A stretch of 64,000 nucleotides of DNA, taken from positions 186,001-250,000 of the forward strand of contig NZ_JBDUUH010000005.1 in the NCBI RefSeq assembly GCF_039939195.1. Direction: 5' to 3'. Each line of letters opens with the position of its first letter. The first letter of the stretch is position 1. The notes beneath the pieces are model-generated. The model worked only from the letters and a program-made list of their open reading frames with translations, made no database searches and was not told where the DNA came from. The DNA is from Foliimonas ilicis. GTDB lineage: Bacteria > Pseudomonadota > Alphaproteobacteria > Rhizobiales > Rhizobiaceae. Below are positions 17,499-25,690 of the stretch, one piece after another. The translations under genes were made by a program, and so were the position numbers.

Positions 17499-17837
17499 TC
17501 AGGGTTTGGGAACGACGGTCGCCAGCTTTCTGAAAGGTGTGAGAACTTCCAGCGATATTGGCGAGCCCTTCGGCACACGCACAATCGAGCCCGGCTTCAG
17601 GCGCACTGCTGCAGCGGAGCCCAGCGTGCATATTGCCTCGCCTTCGAAGACGACGAATGTCTCTTCGATCGGTCTTGCCGGATAGTCATAGACACCGGGC
17701 TCAGCCTTCCAGACAGCGACGATCGTTCCGGCGTCGCCTTCGTCTTTCCAGATTGGTCGGCGCCATGACCCGCCATCACGGCCTTTGGCAGCGAGGCCGG
17801 GTTCCAGATCCTTGTCGTCCATTATGTCGAGTATCAT
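17499..17837 (-). CDS. small cupin-domain protein
   Basis: 112 residues starting at 17837, with AAGGAAA upstream. The sequence (GTIVAVWKAEPGVYDYPARPIEETFVVFEGEA, then LKPGSIVRVPKGSP) is a single cupin domain of the DUF861/EutQ-like type. Metal-binding histidines of the classic HxHx motif are not evident. Role unknown; often a small isomerase or sensor-like accessory to amino acid or amine oxidation. It is the last gene of the minus-strand cluster, 29 bases after an FAD oxidoreductase. Confidence 0.8.
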   Translation of the reverse strand: MILDIMDDKDLEPGLAAKGRDGGSWRRPIWKDEGDAGTIVAVWKAEPGVYDYPARPIEETFVVFEGEAICTLGSAAAVRLKPGSIVRVPKGSPISLEVLTPFRKLATVVPKP

Positions 17838-17866
17838 TTCGTTTCCTTGTCGGTTGAAGTGATTGT

Positions 17867-19189
17867 TCAGGCGTGCGGCGGTAGCGGCACGCGATCTCGT
17901 TTGGTGCGGATCCAATCCGCCACACGGTAGTAGCGAAGGCTCAGTTGCGGCCCGAAGCTCATGTAGAAGGGAGCGGCACGAAGTGGCTCGACTTTCAACG
18001 AAAGATCCTGTTCGGGCACACCCATCGCCCATTCGGAAAGAATGCCTCCGAGCATGCTTCCGGTCGGCACTCCGCGCCCTGAAAGGCCGGTCAGGCCGAT
18101 GACGCCGGGTGCGAGCGAATAGAGACGCGGCACGGTGCGATACTGCATGTCGAGTTCGCCGAACCAGAGATATTCCCAGCGTAGCTTCTGTTTTATCTGC
18201 GGATTGAGCCATGTCAGGCGATCAGTCAGAACCTGCCGCGTGTAGTCGAGATCGCGACCGCGACGTCCCATTGGAAACATCGAAGCGACGATGCGCCCGT
18301 TGGCATCGTATTTGTAAACGAAGATATCGCCGCGCCCATCATGAAGTGTAGTGTTTTGTGGCAGGACGTTTCTGCGCTCTTCGTCCGATAAAGGCTGCGT
18401 GGCGGCGACGAAGACGCGCATGATCTTGAAGGTCTGGTCGAGTTTTGGCCAACCTTCGACCGTGTAGGCGCCGGTCGCGAAAATTACTTTGTCTGTATTC
18501 ACCGAACCGGTCGATGTTTTTACAAGCCAGCCCGAACCCTCTCGCTCGACACCCGTCACCTTCGATTTGGTGTAGATCGCTCCGCCTTCCTGCATGACGG
18601 CGCGGGCAAGGCCGCGCGCATAGCCCAGCGGATTGAGGTGGCCTGCTTCACTATGAAACCAGCCGCCGTGAAAACGCGGGCTGCCGGTTATGCGCTCGAC
18701 TTCATGCTTTTCGATAAGTTGAGTCTTTGCTCCGACCGCATTGTATTCGCTTACTTTCTTCTCGATCTCCGCAAGCGCACTCGGGCGGGCAGCGGCTTGA
18801 ACATAGCCATTCTGCTGCCATTCGCATTGCATCTGATACCCATTGATCATTTCGCTGACGCGATCGTTCGCGCGGGTCTGGCGCGCGATCAGGCGTTCGG
18901 CCCAAGGCTCTCCTAGAATGCGGCGCAGATCTGAAAGGCTGTAATGCGTAAAGGTCGGCGTACAATGGCCGGCATTTCGACCGGAGCCGCCGAAGCCGGC
19001 TTCCTCGGCTTCGAGCAGCACGACCTTCACACCTTTGCGTGCAAGCTCCAAGGCCGTGGTCAGACCGGTATAGCCCGCGCCGACCACGCAAACATCTGCC
19101 TGAACGAGCTCTTCCAACGCGGTCGTTTGGGGCGCTGGAGCCGCTGTGGCGAACCACAGTGAGTCCTGAAACGGTGAGAATTTGCTCAT
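17867..19189 (-). CDS. FAD-dependent oxidoreductase, DAO superfamily (PuuB-like)
   Basis: 440 residues. The N-terminal dinucleotide-binding motif VCVVGAGYTGLTTALELARKGVKVVLLE is followed by GFGGSGRNAGH, the FAD-contact pattern of the DAO family, and a C-terminal GLTGLSGRGVPTGSMLGG. The GGSGRN form and about 55 residues between blocks resemble gamma-glutamylputrescine oxidoreductase and related amine oxidases. It would oxidise a C-N bond of an imported amine or amino acid. It lies 12 bases after an ABC permease gene in the same direction. A second, different DAO-family gene is at 22927-24258. Confidence 0.88.
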   Translation of the reverse strand: MSKFSPFQDSLWFATAAPAPQTTALEELVQADVCVVGAGYTGLTTALELARKGVKVVLLEAEEAGFGGSGRNAGHCTPTFTHYSLSDLRRILGEPWAERLIARQTRANDRVSEMINGYQMQCEWQQNGYVQAAARPSALAEIEKKVSEYNAVGAKTQLIEKHEVERITGSPRFHGGWFHSEAGHLNPLGYARGLARAVMQEGGAIYTKSKVTGVEREGSGWLVKTSTGSVNTDKVIFATGAYTVEGWPKLDQTFKIMRVFVAATQPLSDEERRNVLPQNTTLHDGRGDIFVYKYDANGRIVASMFPMGRRGRDLDYTRQVLTDRLTWLNPQIKQKLRWEYLWFGELDMQYRTVPRLYSLAPGVIGLTGLSGRGVPTGSMLGGILSEWAMGVPEQDLSLKVEPLRAAPFYMSFGPQLSLRYYRVADWIRTKRDRVPLPPHA

Positions 19190-19201
19190 CGTATCATGCC
19201 C

Positions 19202-20092
19202 TCAATTCAGATCGCTTCGCGCGTCGAGCGCATCGCGCAACCCGTCGCCAATGAAGTTGAAGCTGGTGACGGCAAGCGTGATTGCGATGCCCGGCACGAT
19301 TGCCAGCCACGGTGCACTGGCGAGATATTGCTGCGCGCCGTTCAACATGTTTCCCCAGCTTGGAAGCGGCGGCTGGATGCCATAGCCGAGGAAGCTGACA
19401 TAGGCTTCGAGCAGAATTGCGCGCGCGACTGTCAGCGTGGCAGCGACGATAATCGGGCCGATGGCGTTGGGCAGCAATTCGCGGAACATGATCCATCGGT
19501 TCGACAGGCCGACCATCCGCGCCGCCATGACAAAATCGCGTTCTCGCAAGGAACGGACTTCCGCCTCGACAATCCGGGCGATTTCCATCCAGCTTGTGAC
19601 CGCGATGATGACCGTGATCATCAGCGGGCTGGGCTTGATGAAGGCAGCAAGCGCCAGCAATAGAAAGATGCTTGGAAACGACAGGAATGCATCGACGAAA
19701 CGCATGAGGACGGCACCTAGGCGTCCGCCATAATAGCCAGCGACGACGCCGATCACCGCGCCGATCAACGTGCTGAGAAGCATGGCGAAGAAGCCGACAA
19801 GGAGCGAAATTCGCCCGGCCATGAAGAGGCGGACGGCGAGATCGCGCCCAAGCGGGTCGGTTCCGAAGATATGATAGCCGCTGAATGGCGGTGCAAAGCG
19901 GTTTCTGACGTCGATCTGCAATTCCGTGTAGGGGATGAGATAAGGGCCGAAGACGCAAGCCAGTATCAACAGGACGATCATTGCAACGCCGAGCATCGCA
20001 AGCCTGTGGCGGGCAAAGCGGCGAACGGTGCGGCTTCGCCACCAGCGCGAAGGCGGTTCAGCGTTTACGGGAATTTCGATGGCTGTGCTCAT
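19202..20092 (-). CDS. oligopeptide/opine-type ABC permease, DppC class
   Basis: 296 residues with an N-terminal charged tail and about six hydrophobic segments. Blocks HIFGTDPLGRDLAVRLFMAGRISL and SWMEIARIVEAEVRSLRERDFVMAARMVGLSNRWIM identify DppC/OppC-type permeases, the latter containing the EAA loop that contacts the ATPase. It pairs with the DppB-type permease ten bases upstream. The substrate is a peptide, opine, amine or similar solute. Confidence 0.92.
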   Translation of the reverse strand: MSTAIEIPVNAEPPSRWWRSRTVRRFARHRLAMLGVAMIVLLILACVFGPYLIPYTELQIDVRNRFAPPFSGYHIFGTDPLGRDLAVRLFMAGRISLLVGFFAMLLSTLIGAVIGVVAGYYGGRLGAVLMRFVDAFLSFPSIFLLLALAAFIKPSPLMITVIIAVTSWMEIARIVEAEVRSLRERDFVMAARMVGLSNRWIMFRELLPNAIGPIIVAATLTVARAILLEAYVSFLGYGIQPPLPSWGNMLNGAQQYLASAPWLAIVPGIAITLAVTSFNFIGDGLRDALDARSDLN

Positions 20093-20102
20093 TGCGCTGC
20101 TC

Positions 20103-21053
20103 CTAGCCTAGCCGGATACGAGGATCGACGATGGCGACCAGAAGGTCGGCTATCAGATTGCCGATGAGGACGAGGATGGCGGAAAACATCAAAAGCCCCA
20201 TCACGACCGGATAGTCGTTGTAGCCAAGGCTATCGAGAAACAGCCGCCCCATGCCGGGCCAGGTGAAAACCGTTTCAGTTACGAGCGCGCCTCCGAGGAT
20301 TGCAGGCACCTGCAATCCGGCCAGTGTGATCATTGGCAGAAGAGCATTTCCGATGACATGCTTGGAAAGCACGCGGCGCGGGCTGACGCCTTTGGCTTTT
20401 GCGGTTCGTACGAAATCCTGATTGATAACGTCGAGCGTGGCACTGCGCATATACCGGCTCCACACCGCAACGTTTACCAGCGCCAGAACGAGGCTCGGCA
20501 TGACGAGGTGGATTGCATAGTCGCTCAGCGAGCCGTTTCCGATCGTGTACATGTTGCCGGCTGGCAGCCACTGAAGTTTTACCGAAAACAGGTAGATGGC
20601 GACGAGACCAAACCAGAAGGTCGGGATGGAAAGCGCGACCATCGCGCCGACAGTCGCTAAATAATCGAACACCGAATAGCGTCGCGTCGCGCCCTGTATG
20701 CCGACCCATGTGCCGACAATGATCGAGATGATTGTGGATGTGCCCATAAGCAGCAGGGTTGCGAACAGATGCCCGCCGATGACGTCAAGAACAGGCCTGC
20801 TGTCACGGTAGGAGCGGCCCCAATCGCCGCGCACCAGATTCCACAGCCAGTCGAGATATTGAATCGGAAGAGGGCGGTTCAGTCCCATCTGCTCGGCGAT
20901 GCGGTCGAGCGCTTCCTGTGTCATTCCCGGTGTGAGCGTATATTGCGATAGCGGCCCGCCCGGAGCCAAATTCAGGATAGCGAAGCCGATCACGGACACC
21001 AGCAGCAAAAGCACAAGGCTTTGCCACAGGCGGCCCAAAAGATAACGCAGCAT
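20103..21053 (-). CDS. oligopeptide/opine-type ABC permease, DppB class
   Basis: 316 residues from the ATG at 21053, with GGAG nine bases upstream; a further in-frame ATG lies at 21068. The N-terminus MLRYLLGRLWQSLVLLLLVSVIGFAILNLAPG and the EAA-type loop DFVRTAKAKGVSPRRVLSKHVIGNALLP are typical DppB. It sits directly after the binding-protein gene in transcription order, separated by about 105 bases containing inverted repeats. Confidence 0.92.
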   Translation of the reverse strand: MLRYLLGRLWQSLVLLLLVSVIGFAILNLAPGGPLSQYTLTPGMTQEALDRIAEQMGLNRPLPIQYLDWLWNLVRGDWGRSYRDSRPVLDVIGGHLFATLLLMGTSTIISIIVGTWVGIQGATRRYSVFDYLATVGAMVALSIPTFWFGLVAIYLFSVKLQWLPAGNMYTIGNGSLSDYAIHLVMPSLVLALVNVAVWSRYMRSATLDVINQDFVRTAKAKGVSPRRVLSKHVIGNALLPMITLAGLQVPAILGGALVTETVFTWPGMGRLFLDSLGYNDYPVVMGLLMFSAILVLIGNLIADLLVAIVDPRIRLG

Positions 21054-21060
21054 GACATCT

Positions 21061-21131
21061 GTCTCCACATGTCGGGGAGCGGCGGCAACGCCTCTCCGAG
21101 ATCAGGACCTGCCGCCCGCCGCAGATGCGGC
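21061..21131 (-). other. inverted repeats after binding-protein gene
   Basis: The gap between the binding-protein stop and the DppB gene contains GCCGC (21118-21122) facing GCGGC (21127-21131), and CGGGGAG (near 21073) facing CTCTCCG (near 21102). They would fold into GC-rich hairpins in the mRNA, as after the other binding-protein genes in this window. Confidence 0.45.
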
Positions 21132-21158
21132 GAGCGACAGCGGGAGGTGCGAGGCTGT

Positions 21159-22823
21159 TTAAGCCTTGCGCCAGGTGTTCACGTTCCATGTGTCGATGCG
21201 GACATTGATGTTTGGAAGCACACCCTGAACTTCCTTCTTCTGTCCGCGTACGATCGTGTACTGGAACATCGGAAGCAGAGGCAGTTCTTCGCGGACGATC
21301 TCCTGGATCTTCATATAGACCGCCTTACGCTCTTCCGGCACGAAGAGCTTGCCGCCTTCTTCGAGCAGTTTGTCGACTTCGGGATTTGCATATTGCCAGG
21401 TGTTCTGGCCGGAGCCGCCCTTCGCAACACTGGATGTCGAAGCCATGTAGTCCGAAGTGTCAGGATCGGAGCCGGTTACGAAATTGATGCCGACAACGAC
21501 GGAATCGAATTCCGACTTCATCCAGTAATCGCCCCACATAACTGCGGGGGGCAGGTTGGAAATCGTCATTTCGACGCCGATTTCGACGAAGTTCTGCTGA
21601 ATAAGCTGCTGTACCTGCTCACGGATCTGGTTGCCTGCCGTGGTCGAGTTTGTGAAGGAAAGACGCACGCCATCCTTCTCGCGAATGCCGCCAGAGCCTG
21701 GCACCCATCCTGCCTCATCAAGAAGCTGGTTTGCTTTTTCGATGCTGAACTCATGCTTCGGCAGGTCGGCATTGTAGTAGAAAGACTGCTGCGGCATGTA
21801 GCTTTCGGTTGGCGTTGGCAGGCCATAATAAAGCGCATCGATGATCGAGGCTTTGTCGATGGCGAGATAGAGCGCGCGTCGAACGGCAGGGTCCTTGAAC
21901 TGCGGGCGCTCCATATTGAGGCTGATGGATTCGACAGTCGAGTTCGGAACGACCTGCACGTCCTTGCCGTCCAGAGCCTTGGCTTCCTCATAATGATCCG
22001 GCGTGATCCACTGGAGACCGGTGACATCGATGTCGCCTGTCTTGAACTGCGTATAGAGCACGGTGAGATCCGGAATATACTTGACGACCAGACGTTCAAT
22101 ATACGGTCCATCGCCGAAATAATCGGGGTTGGCCGTCAGTTCGATGTGGTCGCCTGCAACGCGGTTGGTCCATTTGAACGGGCCGGTGCCGATCGGCGCA
22201 TTGTTATAGGCGGCCTTGTTCTTGTCTTCCTCCGCACCCAAAGCATGTTTCGGCACGATGAAGGTGGCGGCAAGGATCGACGCATAAGGCGCGAAGGGCT
22301 GCTCCATGCGCCAAGTGATTTCGGTCGGCGAAACCACTTTGATGTCGCGCACAAATTCATGCCCGGTGCGGCGCCAGCTCAGGAAGTTTGGATCGACCAG
22401 CAATTCCAGTGTGAACTTGACGTCCTCCGCAGTGAAGGGCGTGCCGTCATGCCATTTTGCGTCGTCGCGGAGCTTGATTTTCCACTGAAGGCCATCTGCG
22501 GAAATGCCGCCATTTTCGACGGTCGGCACTTCGGCGGCGAGTGAGGGTGTGAATTTGCCGTCGCCATCGACCGCGAAAAGCGGGTCGAAAACGGCAAAAT
22601 GTACGCCTTCATCCACTTCGATATGAAGCAGATGCGGATTGAAGACAGTAGGTTCCTGCGAAAAGCCAATGACGATCTGGCCTGTCGGCGTTTCGGATGC
22701 GGCGTATGCGCGGCTCTTGCCGAGCAGGCTTGGCACGACGAGGCCGGATGCGCCGGCAAAAACCATCATCGACAGGGCTTGGCGGCGGGTTGGATTCAAC
22801 AGGGAGTTCTTGGGTTCAGACAT
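21159..22823 (-). CDS. extracellular solute-binding protein, family 5 (oligopeptide/opine type)
   Basis: 554 residues from the ATG at 22823, chosen for AAGGAA just upstream and the signal sequence that follows. The N-terminus has a twin-arginine-like motif (NPTRRQALSMMVFAGASGLVV), so export by Tat is likely. The mature protein has the SBP_bac_5 pattern: LQWKIKLRDDAKWHDGTPFTAEDVKFTLE, PIGTGPFKW and RRALYLAIDKASIIDALYYG. It delivers a peptide-like ligand to the DppB/DppC permeases that follow. A co-clustered set of DAO oxidases suggests an amine, N-alkyl amino acid or opine ligand. Confidence 0.92.
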   Translation of the reverse strand: MSEPKNSLLNPTRRQALSMMVFAGASGLVVPSLLGKSRAYAASETPTGQIVIGFSQEPTVFNPHLLHIEVDEGVHFAVFDPLFAVDGDGKFTPSLAAEVPTVENGGISADGLQWKIKLRDDAKWHDGTPFTAEDVKFTLELLVDPNFLSWRRTGHEFVRDIKVVSPTEITWRMEQPFAPYASILAATFIVPKHALGAEEDKNKAAYNNAPIGTGPFKWTNRVAGDHIELTANPDYFGDGPYIERLVVKYIPDLTVLYTQFKTGDIDVTGLQWITPDHYEEAKALDGKDVQVVPNSTVESISLNMERPQFKDPAVRRALYLAIDKASIIDALYYGLPTPTESYMPQQSFYYNADLPKHEFSIEKANQLLDEAGWVPGSGGIREKDGVRLSFTNSTTAGNQIREQVQQLIQQNFVEIGVEMTISNLPPAVMWGDYWMKSEFDSVVVGINFVTGSDPDTSDYMASTSSVAKGGSGQNTWQYANPEVDKLLEEGGKLFVPEERKAVYMKIQEIVREELPLLPMFQYTIVRGQKKEVQGVLPNINVRIDTWNVNTWRKA

Positions 22824-22906
22824 AGCGTGTTCCTTTGCTTTGCTAATGCATTCGCAACTCTGGAGGCATTTTCTGAGCACTGCTTTCTTTGAGCAGCTTG
22901 CATGCG

Positions 22907-22924
22907 GCCGGGTCTCAATCCGGC
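22907..22924 (-). other. hairpin after FAD oxidoreductase stop
   Basis: GCCGG (22907-22911) and CCGGC (22920-22924) form a short stem right after the oxidoreductase stop codon. The 103-base gap to the binding-protein gene could hold a weak terminator and a second promoter, but no T-run is visible. Confidence 0.3.
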
Positions 22925-22926
22925 TT

Positions 22927-24258
22927 CTAAAATCCGCTGATCAGCTCGATCTTCGAACCGTCTGAAAAGCGGGAAAAACGGAAATTCGCAGGATCGACCA
23001 ATGGCGCTCGTCCCGTAACGATATCGGCCATCAGGCGTCCGGCGGCAGGACCGATGCCGAAGCCATGACCCGAAAAGCCGGTGGCGATGTGAAAGCCGGG
23101 AATGGTATCGATGGCTGAAATGACTGGAACCGCGTCCGGTGTCACGTCGATCATGCCTGCCCAGCGCTGCGCGATCTGAGCGTTTGCGAAAGCGGGGAAT
23201 GCCTTGCGCAAATTGTCGAACGCGACGTCGGATAGTTTGGTCGATGGCTTGGGGTCGAGAACGCGGCAATATTCGAACGGGCTCGGTTCGTCGAGCGACC
23301 ACTTGCTCGCAATGCGCGCCTCATCAAAGAAGCGTCCGCCGACGCGGAATTTGAGCGAACGCCATTCCTTGGTGAGTGCAGGCAGAAAATCCAGCGCGAA
23401 GCGGAACGATTTCGGTACGATGTCGACGATGTTCTCGTGGCCGGAGGCGATCGTATAGCCTCCGTCCTGGCGCTTGCGAACGGCAAAGCCGTTCGACCAG
23501 ATCGCTTCGTCCGGCCCGCCTTCCAGAGGCTTTGTGCGGATGACCGAGTTCAGGACTTTGAGCTGCGGCAGGCGAAGACCCAGCGTTCCGGCAAAAAGGC
23601 TCGACCATGCGCCGCCCGCGAGAACGACGGATTTGCAGGCGATAGGCCCGCGCTCCGTCACCACGCCGCTAATCGCGCCGCCTTGCGTTTCGATGCCGCG
23701 CACCGCGCATTCGGTCAGGATGGCAACACCCTTTCGGCGTGCTGCTTCGGCGATAGCCGGGGCTGCCTTTTGAGGTTCGGCCCGTCCATCGGCAGACGTG
23801 TAGAGCGCGCCGGTTACATCCAGCTTCGAATCTGGAAATTTCCGGGCGAACTGCGCGCGGTCGAGCATTCTCGACTCTATCTGATAGCCATCGAGATTGC
23901 GCTGCCAGCGTTCGTGATCGGCGAATTCGGCTTCGGTCTTGCACGTGAAGATGATTCCGGCCTTCTTGTAGCCGGTGTCCGCGCCGAGCCGCTGATCCAT
24001 CCCGCTCCACATGCGCAGCGCTTCGGCCATGAGCGGTACTTCCCGCGGGTCGCGACGGGTTATGCGTACCCAGCCCCAATTGCGGCTCGATTGTTCATGC
24101 CCGATGCCGCCTTTCTCGCAAAGCGCAACACGCAGGCCGCGTTCGGAAAGTTCGAGGGCGGTGGATGCGCCTATTATGCCGCCGCCGATGACGACGACAT
24201 CGACTTCCTTGGGCAGTTCTGCATCGCCATGTACGGGTACGACGTATGGGCCGGGCAT
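22927..24258 (-). CDS. FAD-dependent oxidoreductase, DAO superfamily (DadA/SoxB-like)
   Basis: 443 residues. VDVVVIGGGIIGASTALELSERGLRVALCEKGGIGHEQSSRNWGW is the N-terminal FAD site of the DadA-like group, and the C-terminal GMIDVTPDAVPVISAID...GFHIATGFSGHGFGIGPAAGRLMADI is the second conserved block. Enzymes of this group oxidise D-amino acids, sarcosine, glycine or similar amines. It shares one base with the upstream SDR gene, so they are translationally coupled. Sequence differs enough from the DAO protein at 17867-19189 that they are not recent duplicates. Confidence 0.9.
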   Translation of the reverse strand: MPGPYVVPVHGDAELPKEVDVVVIGGGIIGASTALELSERGLRVALCEKGGIGHEQSSRNWGWVRITRRDPREVPLMAEALRMWSGMDQRLGADTGYKKAGIIFTCKTEAEFADHERWQRNLDGYQIESRMLDRAQFARKFPDSKLDVTGALYTSADGRAEPQKAAPAIAEAARRKGVAILTECAVRGIETQGGAISGVVTERGPIACKSVVLAGGAWSSLFAGTLGLRLPQLKVLNSVIRTKPLEGGPDEAIWSNGFAVRKRQDGGYTIASGHENIVDIVPKSFRFALDFLPALTKEWRSLKFRVGGRFFDEARIASKWSLDEPSPFEYCRVLDPKPSTKLSDVAFDNLRKAFPAFANAQIAQRWAGMIDVTPDAVPVISAIDTIPGFHIATGFSGHGFGIGPAAGRLMADIVTGRAPLVDPANFRFSRFSDGSKIELISGF

Positions 24259-24956
24259 CAGAAGGTCTCTTCAAGTTGGCAATTGATTGCGAATTCGGCG
24301 ACGCTCGCTTCATTCGGAAGATCGAGCAGCATGACGATGATGCGGGCAATGTCGCGGGGATCGGTCATCAGCTTTTCTTCACGGTCGCTGATGCTGCGCG
24401 CCATATCGGTCGCGACGAAGCCGGGGCAGATTGCGGTGGCACGTATGCCGAGATCGAAGCCCTCATGGCGTATGCCGTGCGCGAGCGCAACGGCTGCGAA
24501 TTTGCTCATCGCATAGAGACCTGAGCGGATCGATTTCACCCGCTTGCCGGACAGCGAAGCAAGAATGATCACGCGCCCGCGTCCGGTCTTTCCGAGTTCG
24601 GCCCAGGCGGCCTTCACCAGCCGTCGCGGGGCTTTCACATTAACGTCGAGCAAGTTGTTCAGCTCATCGTCTTCGGCAGCGATTACCCCGCTTGAGCTCA
24701 CAATTCCGGCATTGGCGACAACAGCATCGATACCGCCGAATTTAGCGACGGTTTCTGCAGCCCACGCATTTTCGAGACCTTCGCGAGCGTCATAGCGGTA
24801 GAGGCAGATGCGGGCAGGGTCTGCCGCCCACGTAGGCATTTGAGGTTCGCGCATACCCAGCGACACGTTCCATCCGGCGGCATAAAGAGCTTCGGAAACT
24901 GCTGCACCGATGCCTCTGTTGGCACCCGATATCATTGCAATGCGTGGGCTGCTCAT
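24258..24956 (-). CDS. short-chain dehydrogenase/reductase
   Basis: 232 residues. The cofactor motif SGANRGIG (residues 10-17), NAG (82-84), the active-site serine region ILASLSG (131-137) and Y148-x3-K152 make a classical SDR. It would oxidise or reduce a hydroxyl or carbonyl group with NAD(P). It begins six bases after the MarR stop codon and ends overlapping the DAO gene, so it belongs to the same operon. Substrate unknown. Confidence 0.9.
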   Translation of the reverse strand: MSSPRIAMISGANRGIGAAVSEALYAAGWNVSLGMREPQMPTWAADPARICLYRYDAREGLENAWAAETVAKFGGIDAVVANAGIVSSSGVIAAEDDELNNLLDVNVKAPRRLVKAAWAELGKTGRGRVIILASLSGKRVKSIRSGLYAMSKFAAVALAHGIRHEGFDLGIRATAICPGFVATDMARSISDREEKLMTDPRDIARIIVMLLDLPNEASVAEFAINCQLEETF

Positions 24957-24961
24957 TGCTT

Positions 24962-25453
24962 TTAGTCCTTAAAACCGACCATCCGCCGGTAAACCTTGCG
25001 AAGCGCGCGCACGACCAACTCGTGCTCCTCGTCTGTCAGATCGCAAAAGAACTGCCGCGACTGCGTCTGGATGATTCCTTCCACGGTGACCGAAAGCGCA
25101 GCACCTTTCTCGGTTATGTAGAGTTCCTGCGCGCGGCCATCTTCCGCCGAATCTTCACGACGCAGGAGATCATGCGCTTCCATCTGATCGATGAGACGAC
25201 CCATGGCGGAACGGTCCCGCTGGATGATCTGCGCAATGGTGGAAGACCGTATGCCGGGATAGGTATTTACAAGCAGAAGGGTGCTGATCTTGCCGGTGCC
25301 TTTTGCGACATCCAGCCCTTCGAGCTTCTCATCCAGATCGCGCGAAACCGCTCGGTTCAGGGTTCTTATAAAAAAGCTCAAAGTGTCGTTGAAAACGCCC
25401 AGATCCACCTCATCGAGGCTTTTCGGCGGAATATTCTGCGTTTTAGCGTCCAT
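24962..25453 (-). CDS. MarR family transcriptional regulator
   Basis: 163 residues. The winged helix is visible at about residues 60-110: STIAQIIQRDRSAMGRLIDQMEAHDLLRREDSAEDGRAQELYITEKG, with the DxR wing motif of MarR proteins. It is the first gene of the SDR-DAO-transporter operon and probably represses it in the absence of a small aromatic or amine-derived ligand (general family behaviour). An 18-bp site upstream of this gene is almost identical to one upstream of the cognate ATPase gene at 25691-27340. Confidence 0.9.
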   Translation of the reverse strand: MDAKTQNIPPKSLDEVDLGVFNDTLSFFIRTLNRAVSRDLDEKLEGLDVAKGTGKISTLLLVNTYPGIRSSTIAQIIQRDRSAMGRLIDQMEAHDLLRREDSAEDGRAQELYITEKGAALSVTVEGIIQTQSRQFFCDLTDEEHELVVRALRKVYRRMVGFKD

Positions 25454-25561
25454 AAATCAGACCTCCAGGCACAAGGGATCGTTCCGCTTCCGGCAACGGA
25501 AATGCGGCACCAACCGTGCGAGATACGCAATTTGAATGTCTGGGTCGAGCTTAACAAAGTG

Positions 25562-25579
25562 ATGGACAATTACAACTAT
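25562..25579 (-). promoter_or_regulatory. candidate MarR operator, copy 1
   Basis: ATGGACAATTACAACTAT (plus-strand reading), about 110 bases upstream of the MarR start. The same 18 bases with one substitution occur at 27415-27432 upstream of the transporter ATPase gene. The sequence has weak dyad symmetry, as many MarR sites do. The function is inferred from the duplication and location. Confidence 0.55.
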
Positions 25580-25690
25580 CTTTACGTCAGCCGGAAAATT
25601 TCTTTGCGCGAGACTGTGAAGCAGGCATAGAAAATTGCTCGCGCGGAAGCATTCGCGACGAAGTTCATCACTAGACGTTAAATTGCCTGT

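Noticed and set aside
21021..22544. 507-codon plus-strand open frame
   Set aside because: Opposite the family-5 binding protein gene; no recognisable motif or ribosome-binding site.
23437..24516. 359-codon plus-strand open frame
   Set aside because: Opposite the DadA-like oxidoreductase and SDR, both with strong motifs.
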